Source of the DNA: Pontivivens ytuae
Lineage (GTDB): Bacteria; Pseudomonadota; Alphaproteobacteria; Rhodobacterales; Rhodobacteraceae
Reading direction: 5' to 3'
NCBI RefSeq assembly: GCF_015679265.1
Contig: NZ_CP064942.1
Span: forward strand, 2,584,001 to 2,648,000
Length of the DNA stretch: 64,000 bases
Shown piece by piece: positions 37,201-45,283 of the stretch. The position numbers and the translations under genes were made by a program. Positions within the stretch are counted from its first letter, which is position 1. Each line of letters opens with the position of its first letter. The notes under the pieces are model-generated. The model searched no databases. It saw only the letters and a list, made by a program, of their open reading frames with translations, and was not told where the DNA came from.

Positions 37201-37703
37201 TCGCCAATCTCAACAAGGAGGGCCGCGAGCGCCTGCTCGCCGCCTTCGATACGGTGAACGAGAACTTTGCCAAGCTCTTCACCCACCTCTTCGGCGGGGG
37301 CGAGGCGAACCTGGAGCTGGTCGAGAGCGACGACCCGCTGGAGGCGGGGCTGGAGATCATGTGCCAGCCGCCGGGCAAGAAGCTCTCCACCCTCTCGCTG
37401 CTGTCGGGCGGGGAGCAGACGCTGACCGCACTCTCGCTGATCTTCGCCGTGTTCCTCGCCAACCCCTCGCCGATCTGCGTGCTCGACGAGGTGGACGCGC
37501 CGCTCGACGACGCGAACGTGACGCGGTTCTGCGACCTGCTCGATGAGATGACGCGGCAGACCTCGACCCGCTTCCTCATCATCACCCACCACGCGGTGAC
37601 GATGGCGCGGATGGACCGGCTCTTCGGCGTCACCATGGCGGAGCAGGGGGTGAGCCAGCTCGTCTCCGTCGACCTGCGCAAGGCCGAGGAACTGGTGGGC
37701 TGA
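34254..37703 (+). CDS. smc: Chromosome segregation protein SMC
   Basis: 1149-residue ATPase of the SMC-ScpAB condensin. The head starts with Walker A GPNGCGKS at residues 31-38. A long Ala/Glu/Arg coiled coil (about 160-500) leads to the hinge (about 510-660, for example YEAALGAALGDDLKAPLATD), and a second coil follows. The C-terminal head has signature LLSGGEQTLTALSLIF (about 1049) and Walker B VLDEVDAPLDDAN (about 1076). The GTG at 34254 gives the standard start VQFTKLRLLGFKSF; the reading frame is open further upstream without a good ribosome site. It is a single-gene unit, followed by intergenic repeats. Confidence 0.96.
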   Translation: MQFTKLRLLGFKSFVDPTELVIADGLTGVVGPNGCGKSNLLEALRWVMGENRPTAMRGAGMEDVIFAGASSRPPRNYAEVTLTLDNTERLAPATFNDQDRLEIVRRITRDAGSAFKTNGKDARARDVQMLFADASTGSHSPALVRQGQISELINAKPKARRRILEEAAGISGLYQRRHEAELKLKGTAANLERVEDVLAQLDSQLASLARQARQAARYREIAAELRQAEALLLYRRWREADAARAEAEAALTDAVKAAAAAQGEAARRATARQEAADALPPKREEEAVAGAVLQRLTVERDTLKDREHRARRAIERMEQTIAQLRNDMDREGQLNKDAGETIDRLDWEQSALKQAHAGHADALEAAQKAATEAATALQGEEATLDRLSEDAARLAARHQATQRRLDEAQQVLAKLNRELEQAREAAETVERDLAQSSDRLEAAKTAQADAQTAADAAEAALARAETERTQAQGAEAEARAAASAAAGEAKALRAEVDALTRLLARDAGSGDQLLEQVRAAPGYEAALGAALGDDLKAPLATDGSGWAVLDAYSDAADLPGGAARLADHVVGPDALARRLQAVGLVARAEGNGLQDALRPGQRLVSKEGDLWRWDGFRVSAEDAPSATALRLQQKNRLDELSAALDTAERAARETTEAHEAARQALNAATDADRAARTARKGADEALSGAVRALNRAEADRSMLEGRAETLKLALTRRGEEVGEAEVALTEARAAIDELDDLDAARAGVEAQKGTVSEARAAMLAARSKSDEIRREGDARTKRMQELTKELSGWRHRLDTAEKRIADLQSRAEKQETELASARSQPEEIAEKRGELARELERAEARRKTAADALAEAETAARAAEQAERDAERAASEAREARARAEAVQEAAEQAVETAAERIREEMNVAPEKLLETLEADPDKMPPAEMIETDIARLRRQRDSLGAVNLRAEEDSKEVREEHEQLAAEKEDLDAACEKLRTGIANLNKEGRERLLAAFDTVNENFAKLFTHLFGGGEANLELVESDDPLEAGLEIMCQPPGKKLSTLSLLSGGEQTLTALSLIFAVFLANPSPICVLDEVDAPLDDANVTRFCDLLDEMTRQTSTRFLIITHHAVTMARMDRLFGVTMAEQGVSQLVSVDLRKAEELVG

Positions 37704-37762
37704 GCGGAGCGGTCATGCTCGGGCGCGACGCGGGCACCCTCGGGTCATCACCTTCTCGGGTC

Positions 37763-37822
37763 ATGCTCGGGCTCGACCCGGGCATCTCCTGATGGCGAGA
37801 TCCTCCGGTCGAGCCGGAGGAT
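37763..37822. repeat. Paired CTCGA/TCGAG palindromes after smc
   Basis: Two stem-loops: 37763-37785 (ATGCTCGGG-ctcga-CCCGGGCAT, one wobble) and 37800-37822 (ATCCTCCGG-tcgag-CCGGAGGAT, perfect 9 bp). A partial copy of the first starts near 37711. The same pair design is at 44659-44719. Probably a dispersed extragenic palindromic repeat. Confidence 0.65.
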
Positions 37823-37844
37823 GACCGGCGACAGACACGGTTCC

Positions 37845-37870
37845 GCCTGCCGGCGGGGATATTTGCCGCA
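37845..37870 (+). repeat. Dispersed GGCGGGGATATTTG motif, copy 4
   Basis: The sequence gcctgccggcggggatatttgccgc lies 11 bases before the ArsR stop. It is of the same family as the copies at 3023 and 59967. Confidence 0.55.
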
Positions 37871-37880
37871 AGCTGGAAGT

Positions 37881-38204
37881 CTAGGGGTCGATGTAGGGGG
37901 CGAGGGCGGCTTCCAGGTCGGCCGCTTCCCAGGCGCCGAAGGCCTCGATCCATTGGGCGGCGGCGGCGACCGCGTCTGGGTTGAGGGCGCACCACTTTTC
38001 CCGTCCGCGCTTCTCCGTCGTCACGAGGCCGGCGCGGGTCAGGATCTGCAGGTGTTTCGAGACCCCGGCCAGCGTCAGGTCGAACGGTTCGGCGAGCTGG
38101 CCCACCGGCAGGTCGCCCTCGAGCAGCCGTGTTAGGATGGCCCGGCGGGTCCGGTCCGCGAGGGCGGCAAAGATCGCGTCGAGATCGTTGGGGCGGGCGG
38201 TCAT
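37881..38204 (-). CDS. ArsR-family HTH regulator
   Basis: 107-residue winged-helix regulator: FAALADRTRRAILTRLLEGD, then LAEPFDLTLAGVSKHLQILT (recognition helix) and LVTTEKRGREKWCALNPDA. The metal-binding CxC of classical ArsR is absent; the only Cys is in KWCALNP. This places it in the non-metal SdpR-like group, which usually pairs with an SRPBCC (AHSA1) gene, but none is adjacent here. The ATG at 38204 was chosen on family grounds. It is divergent from the atp operon. Confidence 0.88.
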   Translation of the reverse strand: MTARPNDLDAIFAALADRTRRAILTRLLEGDLPVGQLAEPFDLTLAGVSKHLQILTRAGLVTTEKRGREKWCALNPDAVAAAAQWIEAFGAWEAADLEAALAPYIDP

Positions 38205-38354
38205 GGGGGCAGACCGTACAGGCTGCGGATGAATCATCAACCGATTGGTTGAAGATGACGTTTGGGGCATCCTCGCGCCTCGTGCCCGCCGCGGCGGTTT
38301 TGCCGCCACCGCCAACCCTTTGATTTTGCTGACGTAGCCGCCCTCATGGACCTG

Positions 38355-38383
38355 TTGACTTGCCCCCGGACGCTGCCTATGGT
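38355..38383 (+). promoter_or_regulatory. Promoter of the F0 ATP synthase operon
   Basis: TTGACT (38355-38360) and TATGGT (38378-38383) are separated by exactly 17 bases. The atpI ATG is 26 bases further downstream. This is the best sigma-70-type promoter in the window. Confidence 0.6.
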
Positions 38384-38409
38384 CCGCGCAAATTCGGCAA
38401 GGGGCCGGG

Positions 38410-38754
38410 ATGAACGACCGGAACAAGCTGGACGAGCTCGACAGGCGGATCGCGGCGGCGAAAGCGGCCCACGAACCCGCCGAGACGGCGGAGAGCAAGT
38501 ACCATCAGGCAAACCTCGCCTGGCAGATGGTGATCGAGCTCGTCGCCGGGATGATGATCGGCCTTTCCATAGGCTGGGCGCTCGACTGGCTCTTCGGCAC
38601 GCTCCCGATCTTCCTCGCCATTTTCGGCCTTCTCGGCTTTGCCGCCGGGATCCAGACGATGATGCGGACCGCGAAACGAGTGCAGCAGCGTCAGGCCGAG
38701 CGCAAGGATCAGGAGGCCGCGTCCGCGGTCGAAGACCCGCCGTCCGGCGGCTGA
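38410..38754 (+). CDS. atpI: ATP synthase protein I (AtpI)
   Basis: 114-residue small membrane protein that assists assembly of the c-ring of F0. A hydrophilic N-terminus is followed by two transmembrane helices ([20 protein letters not shown] and [17 protein letters not shown]), then a charged tail. The ATG follows AAGGGGCCGGG. It is the first gene of atpI-B-E-F'-F, with atpB 16 bases downstream. Confidence 0.9.
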   Translation: MNDRNKLDELDRRIAAAKAAHEPAETAESKYHQANLAWQMVIELVAGMMIGLSIGWALDWLFGTLPIFLAIFGLLGFAAGIQTMMRTAKRVQQRQAERKDQEAASAVEDPPSGG

Positions 38755-38770
38755 CAGAAAGGGCCAATAC

Positions 38771-39535
38771 GTGGCAGGTGTACCCGCAGACGGCGGCTTC
38801 GTCATCAAACCCATGGATCAGTTCGTCATCTCCGGCTTCTTCAGCGAAGGCGGGCCGGAGGGCTGGGGCGATCTGCTGATGATTACCAACCAGACCCTGT
38901 GGCTGGCGATCACCGTGATCTCCATCGTGCTGCTCTTCGTGATGGGCAGCCGGGGCCGGGCGATGGTGCCGACGCGGCTGCAGTCCGTGGGCGAGCTGAT
39001 CTACGGCTTCATCTACAAGATGATGGAGGACGTCGCGGGCAAGGACTCAGTGAAGTACTTCCCCTATGTTATGACGCTCTTCACCTTCATCCTCTTCGCC
39101 AACCTGCTGGCGCTGATCCCGACGAGCTTTTCGGTCACCTCGCACTTCGCGGTGACGGTGGTGCTGGCGCTCTTCGTCTTCCTCGGCGTGACGATCCTCG
39201 GCTTCGTCATCAACGGGGCGAAGTTTCTCAAGCTCTTCTGGGCCGAGGATGCGCCGCTGGCGCTGCGCCCGGTTCTGGCGGTGATCGAGCTCATCTCCTA
39301 CTTCGTGCGGCCGGTCAGCCACTCGATCCGTCTGGGCGCCAACCTGATGGCGGGCCACGCGGTTCTGAAGGTGTTCGCGGGCTTTGCGGGTGCCATGGGC
39401 GTCGGGGCGATCGTGCCGATCCTGGGGGTCACCGCGATCTACGCGCTGGAGGTCCTGGTGGCCGTCATCCAGGCCTACGTCTTCACCATTCTCACGTGCG
39501 TCTACCTCAAGGACGCGCTGCATCCGGGCCACTGA
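38771..39535 (+). CDS. atpB: ATP synthase F0 subunit a
   Basis: 254-residue proton-channel subunit with about five to six membrane helices. The essential Arg lies in [20 protein letters not shown], and [19 protein letters not shown] forms the last helix and C-terminus. GTG at 38771 is used as start, with AGAAAGGG upstream. It forms the half-channels facing the c-ring. Confidence 0.96.
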   Translation: MAGVPADGGFVIKPMDQFVISGFFSEGGPEGWGDLLMITNQTLWLAITVISIVLLFVMGSRGRAMVPTRLQSVGELIYGFIYKMMEDVAGKDSVKYFPYVMTLFTFILFANLLALIPTSFSVTSHFAVTVVLALFVFLGVTILGFVINGAKFLKLFWAEDAPLALRPVLAVIELISYFVRPVSHSIRLGANLMAGHAVLKVFAGFAGAMGVGAIVPILGVTAIYALEVLVAVIQAYVFTILTCVYLKDALHPGH

Positions 39536-39590
39536 GGCCCGGACCTCTCACCGAATTCCAACCCTTACGCCAACCCAAAGGAGCATACAC

Positions 39591-39827
39591 ATGGAAGGCG
39601 ATATCGGACAGCTGGGCCAGTACATCGGCGTGGGCCTCGCGGCACTGGGCTCGGGCCTCGCCGCACTCGGCGTCGGCAACGTGGCCGGCAACTTCCTCGC
39701 CGGTGCCCTGCGCAACCCGGCGGCCGCGGGCGAGCAGACCGCCACGCTCTTCATCGGCATCGCATTCGCCGAGGCACTGGGGATCTTCTCCTTCCTCGTC
39801 GCACTGCTGCTGATGTTCGCCGTCTGA
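39591..39827 (+). CDS. atpE: ATP synthase F0 subunit c
   Basis: 78-residue two-helix proteolipid. Helix 1 is Gly/Ala-rich ([20 protein letters not shown]), the polar loop is RNPAAAGEQ, and the proton-carrying residue is E61 in [11 protein letters not shown]. The ATG follows AAAGGAG. The Glu, not Asp, at this place is normal in alphaproteobacteria. Confidence 0.97.
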   Translation: MEGDIGQLGQYIGVGLAALGSGLAALGVGNVAGNFLAGALRNPAAAGEQTATLFIGIAFAEALGIFSFLVALLLMFAV

Positions 39828-39928
39828 GGCGAGACGACCTTGCCGCGCTCCCCCACCGGGGGCGCGGCTGATCTGACGAATTTCAGGGCCCCCGCCGGGC
39901 CCATCAGCCGCGGATCGGAGACCCAGCC

Positions 39929-40450
39929 ATGGCGACCCCAACCGAAGGCGCTGAAGCATCGGGGATGCCGCAGCTCGCCATCGAGACCTTTCCCAACCAG
40001 ATCTTCTGGCTGCTGATCGCGCTCGCCGTGATCTATTTCGTCCTGGCCCGTATCGCGTTGCCGCGCATCGGCGCAACGCTTGAGGAGCGGCAGGACGCCA
40101 TCGCGAACGACCTCGAACGCGCCGCGGACTACCGCCGGCAGGCCGAGGATGCAGAAACCGCCTACGAGAAGGCGCTGGCCGACGCACGGGCCGAGGCGAA
40201 CCGCATCGCCGACGAGGCGCGCGCCGAGGTGCAGAAGGAAGTCGACGCCGCGATGGCCAAGGCCGACGCCGAGATTTCCGAGCAGACGGCCGAGAGCGAG
40301 AAGCGCATCGCCGCCATCCGCGACGAGGCCGCCGCCGCGGTCGAGAGCGTGGCGAAGGACACCGCGCAGGCGCTCGTCGCTGCCCTCACCCCCGATCTCG
40401 CCGACGACGCAGCGGTCAACGCCGCGGTGTCCGCCCGCGTGAAGTCGTAA
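39929..40450 (+). CDS. atpF': ATP synthase F0 subunit b' (second b subunit)
   Basis: 173-residue stalk subunit. One N-terminal membrane helix (IFWLLIALAVIYFVLARIAL) is followed by a long Ala/Glu-rich coiled coil (EERQDAIANDLERAADYRRQ onward). The b' form begins with about 20 extra residues before the helix, and this one does. Paired b and b' subunits are usual in photosynthetic lineages and their alphaproteobacterial relatives. It lies 101 bases after atpE and 10 bases before atpF. Confidence 0.93.
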   Translation: MATPTEGAEASGMPQLAIETFPNQIFWLLIALAVIYFVLARIALPRIGATLEERQDAIANDLERAADYRRQAEDAETAYEKALADARAEANRIADEARAEVQKEVDAAMAKADAEISEQTAESEKRIAAIRDEAAAAVESVAKDTAQALVAALTPDLADDAAVNAAVSARVKS

Positions 40451-40460
40451 GGAGGCCCCG

Positions 40461-40952
40461 ATGGATTTCCTCTACAACACCGACATCGTCGTCGCGATCG
40501 GCTTCGTCATCTTCATCGGCATCCTGCTCTATTTCGGGGTGCCCGCGCTCATCACCAAGATGCTCGACGACCGGGCGGAGAAGATCCGCTCCGACATCGC
40601 CGAGGCGCGCGAACTGCGGGAGGAGGCCCAGTCCCTCCTCGCCTCCTACGAGCGCAAGCAGAAGGAGGTCGAGCAGCAGGCGGCCGAGATCGTGACCAAG
40701 GCCCGCGACGACGCGCAGGCCGCCGCGAAGCAGGCGCACGAGGATCTGGCCCAGGCCGTCGACCGTCGCATCGCCGCCGCGAAGGAGCAGATCGCCTCCG
40801 CCGAAGCCTCCGCCATGCGGGAGGTCAAGGACCGCGCTGTCGAGGTGGCCGTGGCCGCCGCCCGCGACGTAATCGCGAAGAACATGGATGCGAGCCGGGC
40901 CAACAGCCTGATCGACGACGCCATCGGGCAGGTCTCGACCAAGCTGCACTGA
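40461..40952 (+). CDS. atpF: ATP synthase F0 subunit b
   Basis: 163-residue peripheral-stalk subunit. The N-terminal membrane helix (IVVAIGFVIFIGILLYFGVP) is followed by a coiled coil through DDRAEKIRSDIAEARELREE. The ATG follows AAGGAGG, inside the end of the b' gene region. It closes the operon; a strong terminator starts 22 bases downstream. F1 genes are not in this window, as is usual in alphaproteobacteria. Confidence 0.95.
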   Translation: MDFLYNTDIVVAIGFVIFIGILLYFGVPALITKMLDDRAEKIRSDIAEARELREEAQSLLASYERKQKEVEQQAAEIVTKARDDAQAAAKQAHEDLAQAVDRRIAAAKEQIASAEASAMREVKDRAVEVAVAAARDVIAKNMDASRANSLIDDAIGQVSTKLH

Positions 40953-40973
40953 TTGCTTCGGCATCCCAAGATC

Positions 40974-41006
40974 AAGGCCCGGTCCCCGACCGGGCCTTTT
41001 CGTTTT
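40974..41006 (+). terminator. Rho-independent terminator of the F0 operon
   Basis: An 11-bp perfect stem, aaggcccggtc (40974-40984) with gaccgggcctt (40988-40998), and a 3-base loop, is followed by ttcgtttt. Confidence 0.9.
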
Positions 41007-41091
41007 GGGGCCGCTGTTGCGCTGCGGCCCTAGCCGGGCCCGACGGAGCACCGCAGTCTCCCTCCCGAACGGTGGGAGGAGACAAATCGCC

Positions 41092-41700
41092 ATGATCTTC
41101 AAGAGACTTTTCGGGGGAAAGCCCGACGCGCCGGCCGCGCCGGAGGGCGTGATCATCACGGCCCGGCTCAACGCCAAGGTCCAGCCGATGGATCGCCACG
41201 AGCAGTTCGAGGATCCGCTGGATCAGGTGCTGACCGCGCAGGGCCTCGGCGCCGTCACGGGCGGGGGCACCCAGCTCATGGAGCCGCCGCACGGCATCGC
41301 CTTCTGCGATGTGGAGATCGAGTTGACCGACCTGACCGACGAGGCGCTCGACGTCGTGATCGCTACGCTGGAGAAGGCCGGCGCGCCCAAGGGCTCCCGC
41401 ATCCTCTTCCCCGACGACCGGCCTGACCAGCCCTTCGGCCAGCTCGACGGCCTCGGCATGTTTCTCAACGGCACCGATCTGCCGGACGAGGTCTACGCCA
41501 ACAGCGATGTGAACGAGATCATCGCGGAGGCGAACCGGCGGCTCGAGGGCCTGGGGAGCATGCTGGGCTACTGGGAGGGACCGCAGGAAACGGCGCTCTT
41601 CTTCTACGGCAAGGATTTCGAGCAGATGCGCCGCATCATCGAGGACTACATCCCCACGGAGCCGTCGCTGGAGCTCACTCGCATCGAGCAGATCACCTGA
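41092..41700 (+). CDS. Unrecognised cytosolic protein
   Basis: 202-residue protein with no signal peptide, starting MIFKRLFGGKPDAP. The central part (TGGGTQLMEPPHGIAFCDVE, LTDEALDVVIATLEKAGAPK) suggests an alpha/beta fold. The C-terminus, EDYIPTEPSLELTRIEQIT, is acidic. The ATG follows GGAGGAGAC, so the gene is well supported; its family is not recognised. It lies between two terminators (40974 and 41747) and is a single-gene unit. Confidence 0.75.
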   Translation: MIFKRLFGGKPDAPAAPEGVIITARLNAKVQPMDRHEQFEDPLDQVLTAQGLGAVTGGGTQLMEPPHGIAFCDVEIELTDLTDEALDVVIATLEKAGAPKGSRILFPDDRPDQPFGQLDGLGMFLNGTDLPDEVYANSDVNEIIAEANRRLEGLGSMLGYWEGPQETALFFYGKDFEQMRRIIEDYIPTEPSLELTRIEQIT

Positions 41701-41746
41701 TCACCGCGCGGGCACGGGCCGCCCCCGTGAACAGACAGAACGCGGC

Positions 41747-41775
41747 AAGCCCGACCTTGCGTCGGGCTTACTTGC
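41747..41775 (+). terminator. Terminator after the 41092 gene
   Basis: An 8-bp stem, aagcccga (41747-41754) with tcgggctt (41762-41769), is followed by the weak tract acttgcttcc. Confidence 0.55.
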
Positions 41776-41940
41776 TTCCACTTCTGGTTGCGCTTCGCCC
41801 AGATCGCAGGCAGTTCCGCATTTGGTCGCATCCGAAAACGGCAGATGCCGCCGAAGCGCGTCCGAGCGACCTCTAAACACTTGGAGACGGGCATCCCTTG
41901 CCGGACGCTGAGGCGTATCTCAGCGAAAGGACCCCCTCCC

Positions 41941-42486
41941 ATGCGCACCGCCCTCAGCATCGCCGCACTGCTTTTCGCCCTTCCCGCCGCCGCCGAGATG
42001 GCCGCGCCCACGGGGCAGGTCATCCTGACCGTGGGCGGCGAGATCGGGCAGGGCAATCGTGGCCCCTCCACCGCCGACGATCTCAGCGTGCTCGGGAAGA
42101 TGGAGCTGGTCTTCGAGGAGGGCGCCTCCTTCGACATGGACATGCTCGCGGCCCTGCCGCAGGCCGAGATCGTGACCAACATGCCGGGGACCGAGGATCA
42201 GCCCGCCACCTTCTCCGGCCCGCTGCTCAGCGACGTGATGGTCGCCGTCGGCGCGGAAGGGCGCGCGGCCTATCCCATGGCGCTCGACGGCTACAGCGTG
42301 GAGATCCCGTGGGAGGAAATGGTCGAGCACGGCCCGATCCTCGCCACCCATGTCGACGGCACGCCGCTGCCCATCGGCGGCATCGGCCCGACCATGACCG
42401 TCTATCCGCAGATCGAGGACGCGGCCCTCTACGAGGAGTTCCTTGCCAAGCAGGTCTGGGCGACCTTCTACCTCGGCGTGGAGTAA
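41941..42486 (+). CDS. Exported sulfite-oxidase-fold (Moco-domain-like) protein without catalytic Cys
   Basis: 181-residue protein with a signal peptide (MRTALSIAALLFALPAAAEM, cleavage near residue 18). The rest resembles the oxidoreductase molybdopterin-binding fold: ATFSGPLLSDVMVAVGAEG, MALDGYSVEIPWEEM, then GTPLPIGGIGPTMTVYPQIE. No cysteine occurs anywhere, so the molybdenum ligand of true sulfite-oxidase-family enzymes is missing. Non-enzymatic members with this fold are known to me only as uncharacterised proteins. The ATG has GAAAGGA upstream. Convergent with the AhpD-like gene. Confidence 0.7.
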   Translation: MRTALSIAALLFALPAAAEMAAPTGQVILTVGGEIGQGNRGPSTADDLSVLGKMELVFEEGASFDMDMLAALPQAEIVTNMPGTEDQPATFSGPLLSDVMVAVGAEGRAAYPMALDGYSVEIPWEEMVEHGPILATHVDGTPLPIGGIGPTMTVYPQIEDAALYEEFLAKQVWATFYLGVE

Positions 42487-42490
42487 ACGC

Positions 42491-43060
42491 TCAGCGCCCC
42501 GCGGCGTGGTATTCGGCGTTGGGCCGCATGTCGATGGCCGAGGACATGCGGTTCGACATGTTGAAGAAGCTCGCGACCGCGGCGATGTCCCAGATGTCCT
42601 TGTCGGTCCAGCCCGCATCGCGCAGGCGCTGACGGTCGGCCTCCTCGATCCGGTAGGACGCCTCGGTCATCTGCACCGCGAAATCGAGGGCGGCGCGCTG
42701 CTTCGGCGTCACGTCCGCGACGCGGTAGTTCATGACGAGAGCCTCGCCGAGTTCCGGCATCCCGGAGATCTCCCGCACAGCCGCACCGTGGGCGACGAGG
42801 CAGTAGAAGCAGCGGTTCACGGCGCTGACGACGACGGCGATCATCTCCCGCTCCAGCTTGCTGAGCCCGCTCTCGCCCAGCATCAGGTCGTTATACATCA
42901 GCGAGAAGGCGTCGAGCTTCTCGGTGTTGTGGGCATAGGCGCGCAGCACGTTGGGGACGAGGCCCAGCTTCTCCTCGCAGATCCTGAAGAACTTCTCGGT
43001 CCGCTCAGGCAGCGGATCCTGCTGGTGCAGGTTCAGCGCGGTGGGATGGTCGGGGCTCAT
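42491..43060 (-). CDS. AhpD-like peroxidase-related protein
   Basis: 189-residue carboxymuconolactone-decarboxylase/AhpD-fold protein of the 'peroxidase-related' subgroup. The redox motif is NRCFYCLVAHGAAVRE (CxxC plus His). Flanking helices include LSKLEREMIAVVVSAVNRC and DVTPKQRAALDFAVQMTEAS. Likely acts as a thiol peroxidase/disulfide reductase; partners are unknown. Its ATG overlaps the stop of the upstream GNAT gene (ATGA at 43057-43060). Confidence 0.87.
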   Translation of the reverse strand: MSPDHPTALNLHQQDPLPERTEKFFRICEEKLGLVPNVLRAYAHNTEKLDAFSLMYNDLMLGESGLSKLEREMIAVVVSAVNRCFYCLVAHGAAVREISGMPELGEALVMNYRVADVTPKQRAALDFAVQMTEASYRIEEADRQRLRDAGWTDKDIWDIAAVASFFNMSNRMSSAIDMRPNAEYHAAGR

Positions 43061-43761
43061 GGCGCGTCCTCCTTGATGCGGTAGTGGTAGCCGCCGATGT
43101 CGCGAAAGCCCATGGCGGCATAGAGCGCCCGGGCGGGTGCGTTGGCCTCGGTGACGAGCAGCGAGAGCCAGCGTGCGCCCTCGTCATGCGCCCAGAGCCC
43201 GGCGGCGAGCGTCAGGTCGCGGCCGAGGCCACTGCGGCGGAACGGAGCGGCGATCTCCAGCGCGTGGAGCATGGCAATGTCCCGGTGGGCCCCGACGAAG
43301 GCGCAGCCCGCCGGGCGGTCCCCGACGCGGCCTGCGAGGTAGACCTTCGGCCCCGCCGCCCGCGCCATCACCGCCAGCCGCTCCGGCCCGATGCCGCCCG
43401 CGGCCCAGATCTCTTCCATCAGCGCGATTGGCGCTTCTCCGGCGATGGTCCGCGGACCGGGCGGAGGCGGGGGAAGAGCGGCGGCCTCTGCCACCATGAC
43501 CCGCGTCGGGTCCTTCACCGCATAGCCTGCATCTGCCAGTGCAGCGTCCAGCGCCGCCTGTCCGGGCCGGATCATCACGAGAGGCCCAGCCTCGGCGATC
43601 TGCGGCGCTGCCAATGCCGTCGCCGCCGAAACCCGGCTGCCCCCGCCCGCGCCCTCGCGCCGTGTCCAGCCAGCGGCCTCCCACCGCCGCGCGGCGGGCC
43701 AGGTGGCGTCGATCGTCTCGAAGAACGCAAGGGGAGGCGGCAGATCGGCTGACAGGTCCAT
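43057..43761 (-). CDS. GNAT acetyltransferase with N-terminal extension
   Basis: 234-residue protein whose C-terminal about 130 residues form a GNAT domain: ALEIAAPFRRSGLGRDLTLA is the acetyl-CoA loop and NAPARALYAAMGFRDIGGYH the terminal part. The first about 100 residues (ETIDATWPAARRWEAAGWTR and following) look like a degenerate GNAT-like or substrate-binding region. It is coupled to the AhpD-like gene by a 4-base overlap. Substrate unknown. Confidence 0.85.
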   Translation of the reverse strand: MDLSADLPPPLAFFETIDATWPAARRWEAAGWTRREGAGGGSRVSAATALAAPQIAEAGPLVMIRPGQAALDAALADAGYAVKDPTRVMVAEAAALPPPPPGPRTIAGEAPIALMEEIWAAGGIGPERLAVMARAAGPKVYLAGRVGDRPAGCAFVGAHRDIAMLHALEIAAPFRRSGLGRDLTLAAGLWAHDEGARWLSLLVTEANAPARALYAAMGFRDIGGYHYRIKEDAP

Positions 43762-43810
43762 GTCTCGAGTGCTAGCCTAAGGCGCCCGCTCCGAACAGGG
43801 GGCGGGCGAC

Positions 43811-44490
<680 letters not shown>

Positions 44491-44504
44491 GGCCCCCTCC
44501 CCAA

Positions 44505-44526
44505 CCCTCCCCCCACGGGGGGAGGG
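44505..44526. repeat. C/G-run hairpin after ribH2
   Basis: CCCTCCCCC / GGGGGAGGG with a 4-base loop (44505-44526). It may stop transcription from ribH2, but has no T-tract. Confidence 0.45.
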
Positions 44527-44563
44527 AGACGTACGCCGTTCAATAGTGTCGCCCGGCGGCAAC

Positions 44564-44602
44564 GCCGGGCAGCGCCCGACCCTCCCCACGGGAGGGCGCT
44601 TT
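44564..44602. repeat. 39-bp perfect duplicate of 33362-33400
   Basis: Identical over 39 bases to the region after the Lrp gene, including the CCCTCCC-cac-GGGAGGG hairpin and cgcttt. It is followed directly by cgcccacccagg, which in the other copy is displaced by an 80-base insert. Confidence 0.75.
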
Positions 44603-44658
44603 ACGCCCACCCAGGGTCGCGCGCTGCCCTTGGTTCTTTGCGTCACAGAAGCCACGTC

Positions 44659-44764
44659 ATGGTCCGGCTCGACCGGACCATCTCCGGATCATAGAGATCC
44701 CCGGGTCGAGCCCGAGGATGACGTCTCAAGAATAAACGGAAGATCCCGGATCGGGGTCCGGGAT
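44659..44764. repeat. Cluster of CTCGA/TCGAG-type palindromes
   Basis: Three stem-loops lie between ribH2 and smpB: 44659-44681 (ATGGTCCGG-ctcga-CCGGACCAT), 44697-44719 (ATCCCCGGG-tcgag-CCCGAGGAT, one mismatch) and 44743-44764 (ATCCCGGA-tcgggg-TCCGGGAT). The first two are in the same order and spacing as those after smc. The rest of 44491-44785 holds no ORF I can support. Confidence 0.65.
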
Positions 44765-44785
44765 GGCCGACGCATCCCGCGCCGG

Positions 44786-45262
44786 TCAGCTCCCCAAGAG
44801 CCGCGCCTTCTGGCGCTGCCAGTCGCGCTTCTTCTCGGTGTCGCGCTTGTCGGCCTTCTTCTTGCCTTTGGCGAGCCCGATCAGCAGCTTCGCGCGGCCG
44901 CGGTCGTTGAAATACATCCGCAGCGGCACCAGCGTCATGCCCTCGCGCCCCACGCCCTGCCAGAGCTTCGCGAGCTCCTTCTTAGAGACCAGCAGCTTGC
45001 GCCGCCGCCGCTCGTCATGGCCGAAGGCGCGGTTCATCGCCTGGCCGAAGGGTGCCACGTAGGAGTTGATGAGCCACAGCTCCCCCTCCTCCACGCTCGC
45101 ATAACTCTCCGCGATGTTCGCGCCGCCCTCGCGCAGCGACTTCACCTCCGAGCCCTGGAGGACGATACCCGCCTCCAGCGTATCCTCGATGGCGTAGTCG
45201 TAGCGGGCGCGGCGGTTCTCCGCGATCAGCTTCGAGTTGGGGTCGCTCTTCTTCTGGGCCAT
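44786..45262 (-). CDS. smpB: SsrA-binding protein SmpB
   Basis: 158-residue tmRNA-binding protein for trans-translation (rescue of stalled ribosomes). Signature segments are [59 protein letters not shown], then [20 protein letters not shown] and the basic tail [20 protein letters not shown] that enters the decoding site. It is 21 bases downstream of dapA on the same strand. Confidence 0.97.
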   Translation of the reverse strand: MAQKKSDPNSKLIAENRRARYDYAIEDTLEAGIVLQGSEVKSLREGGANIAESYASVEEGELWLINSYVAPFGQAMNRAFGHDERRRRKLLVSKKELAKLWQGVGREGMTLVPLRMYFNDRGRAKLLIGLAKGKKKADKRDTEKKRDWQRQKARLLGS

Positions 45263-45283
45263 CGGGAACAGATAGGGGCTGCG

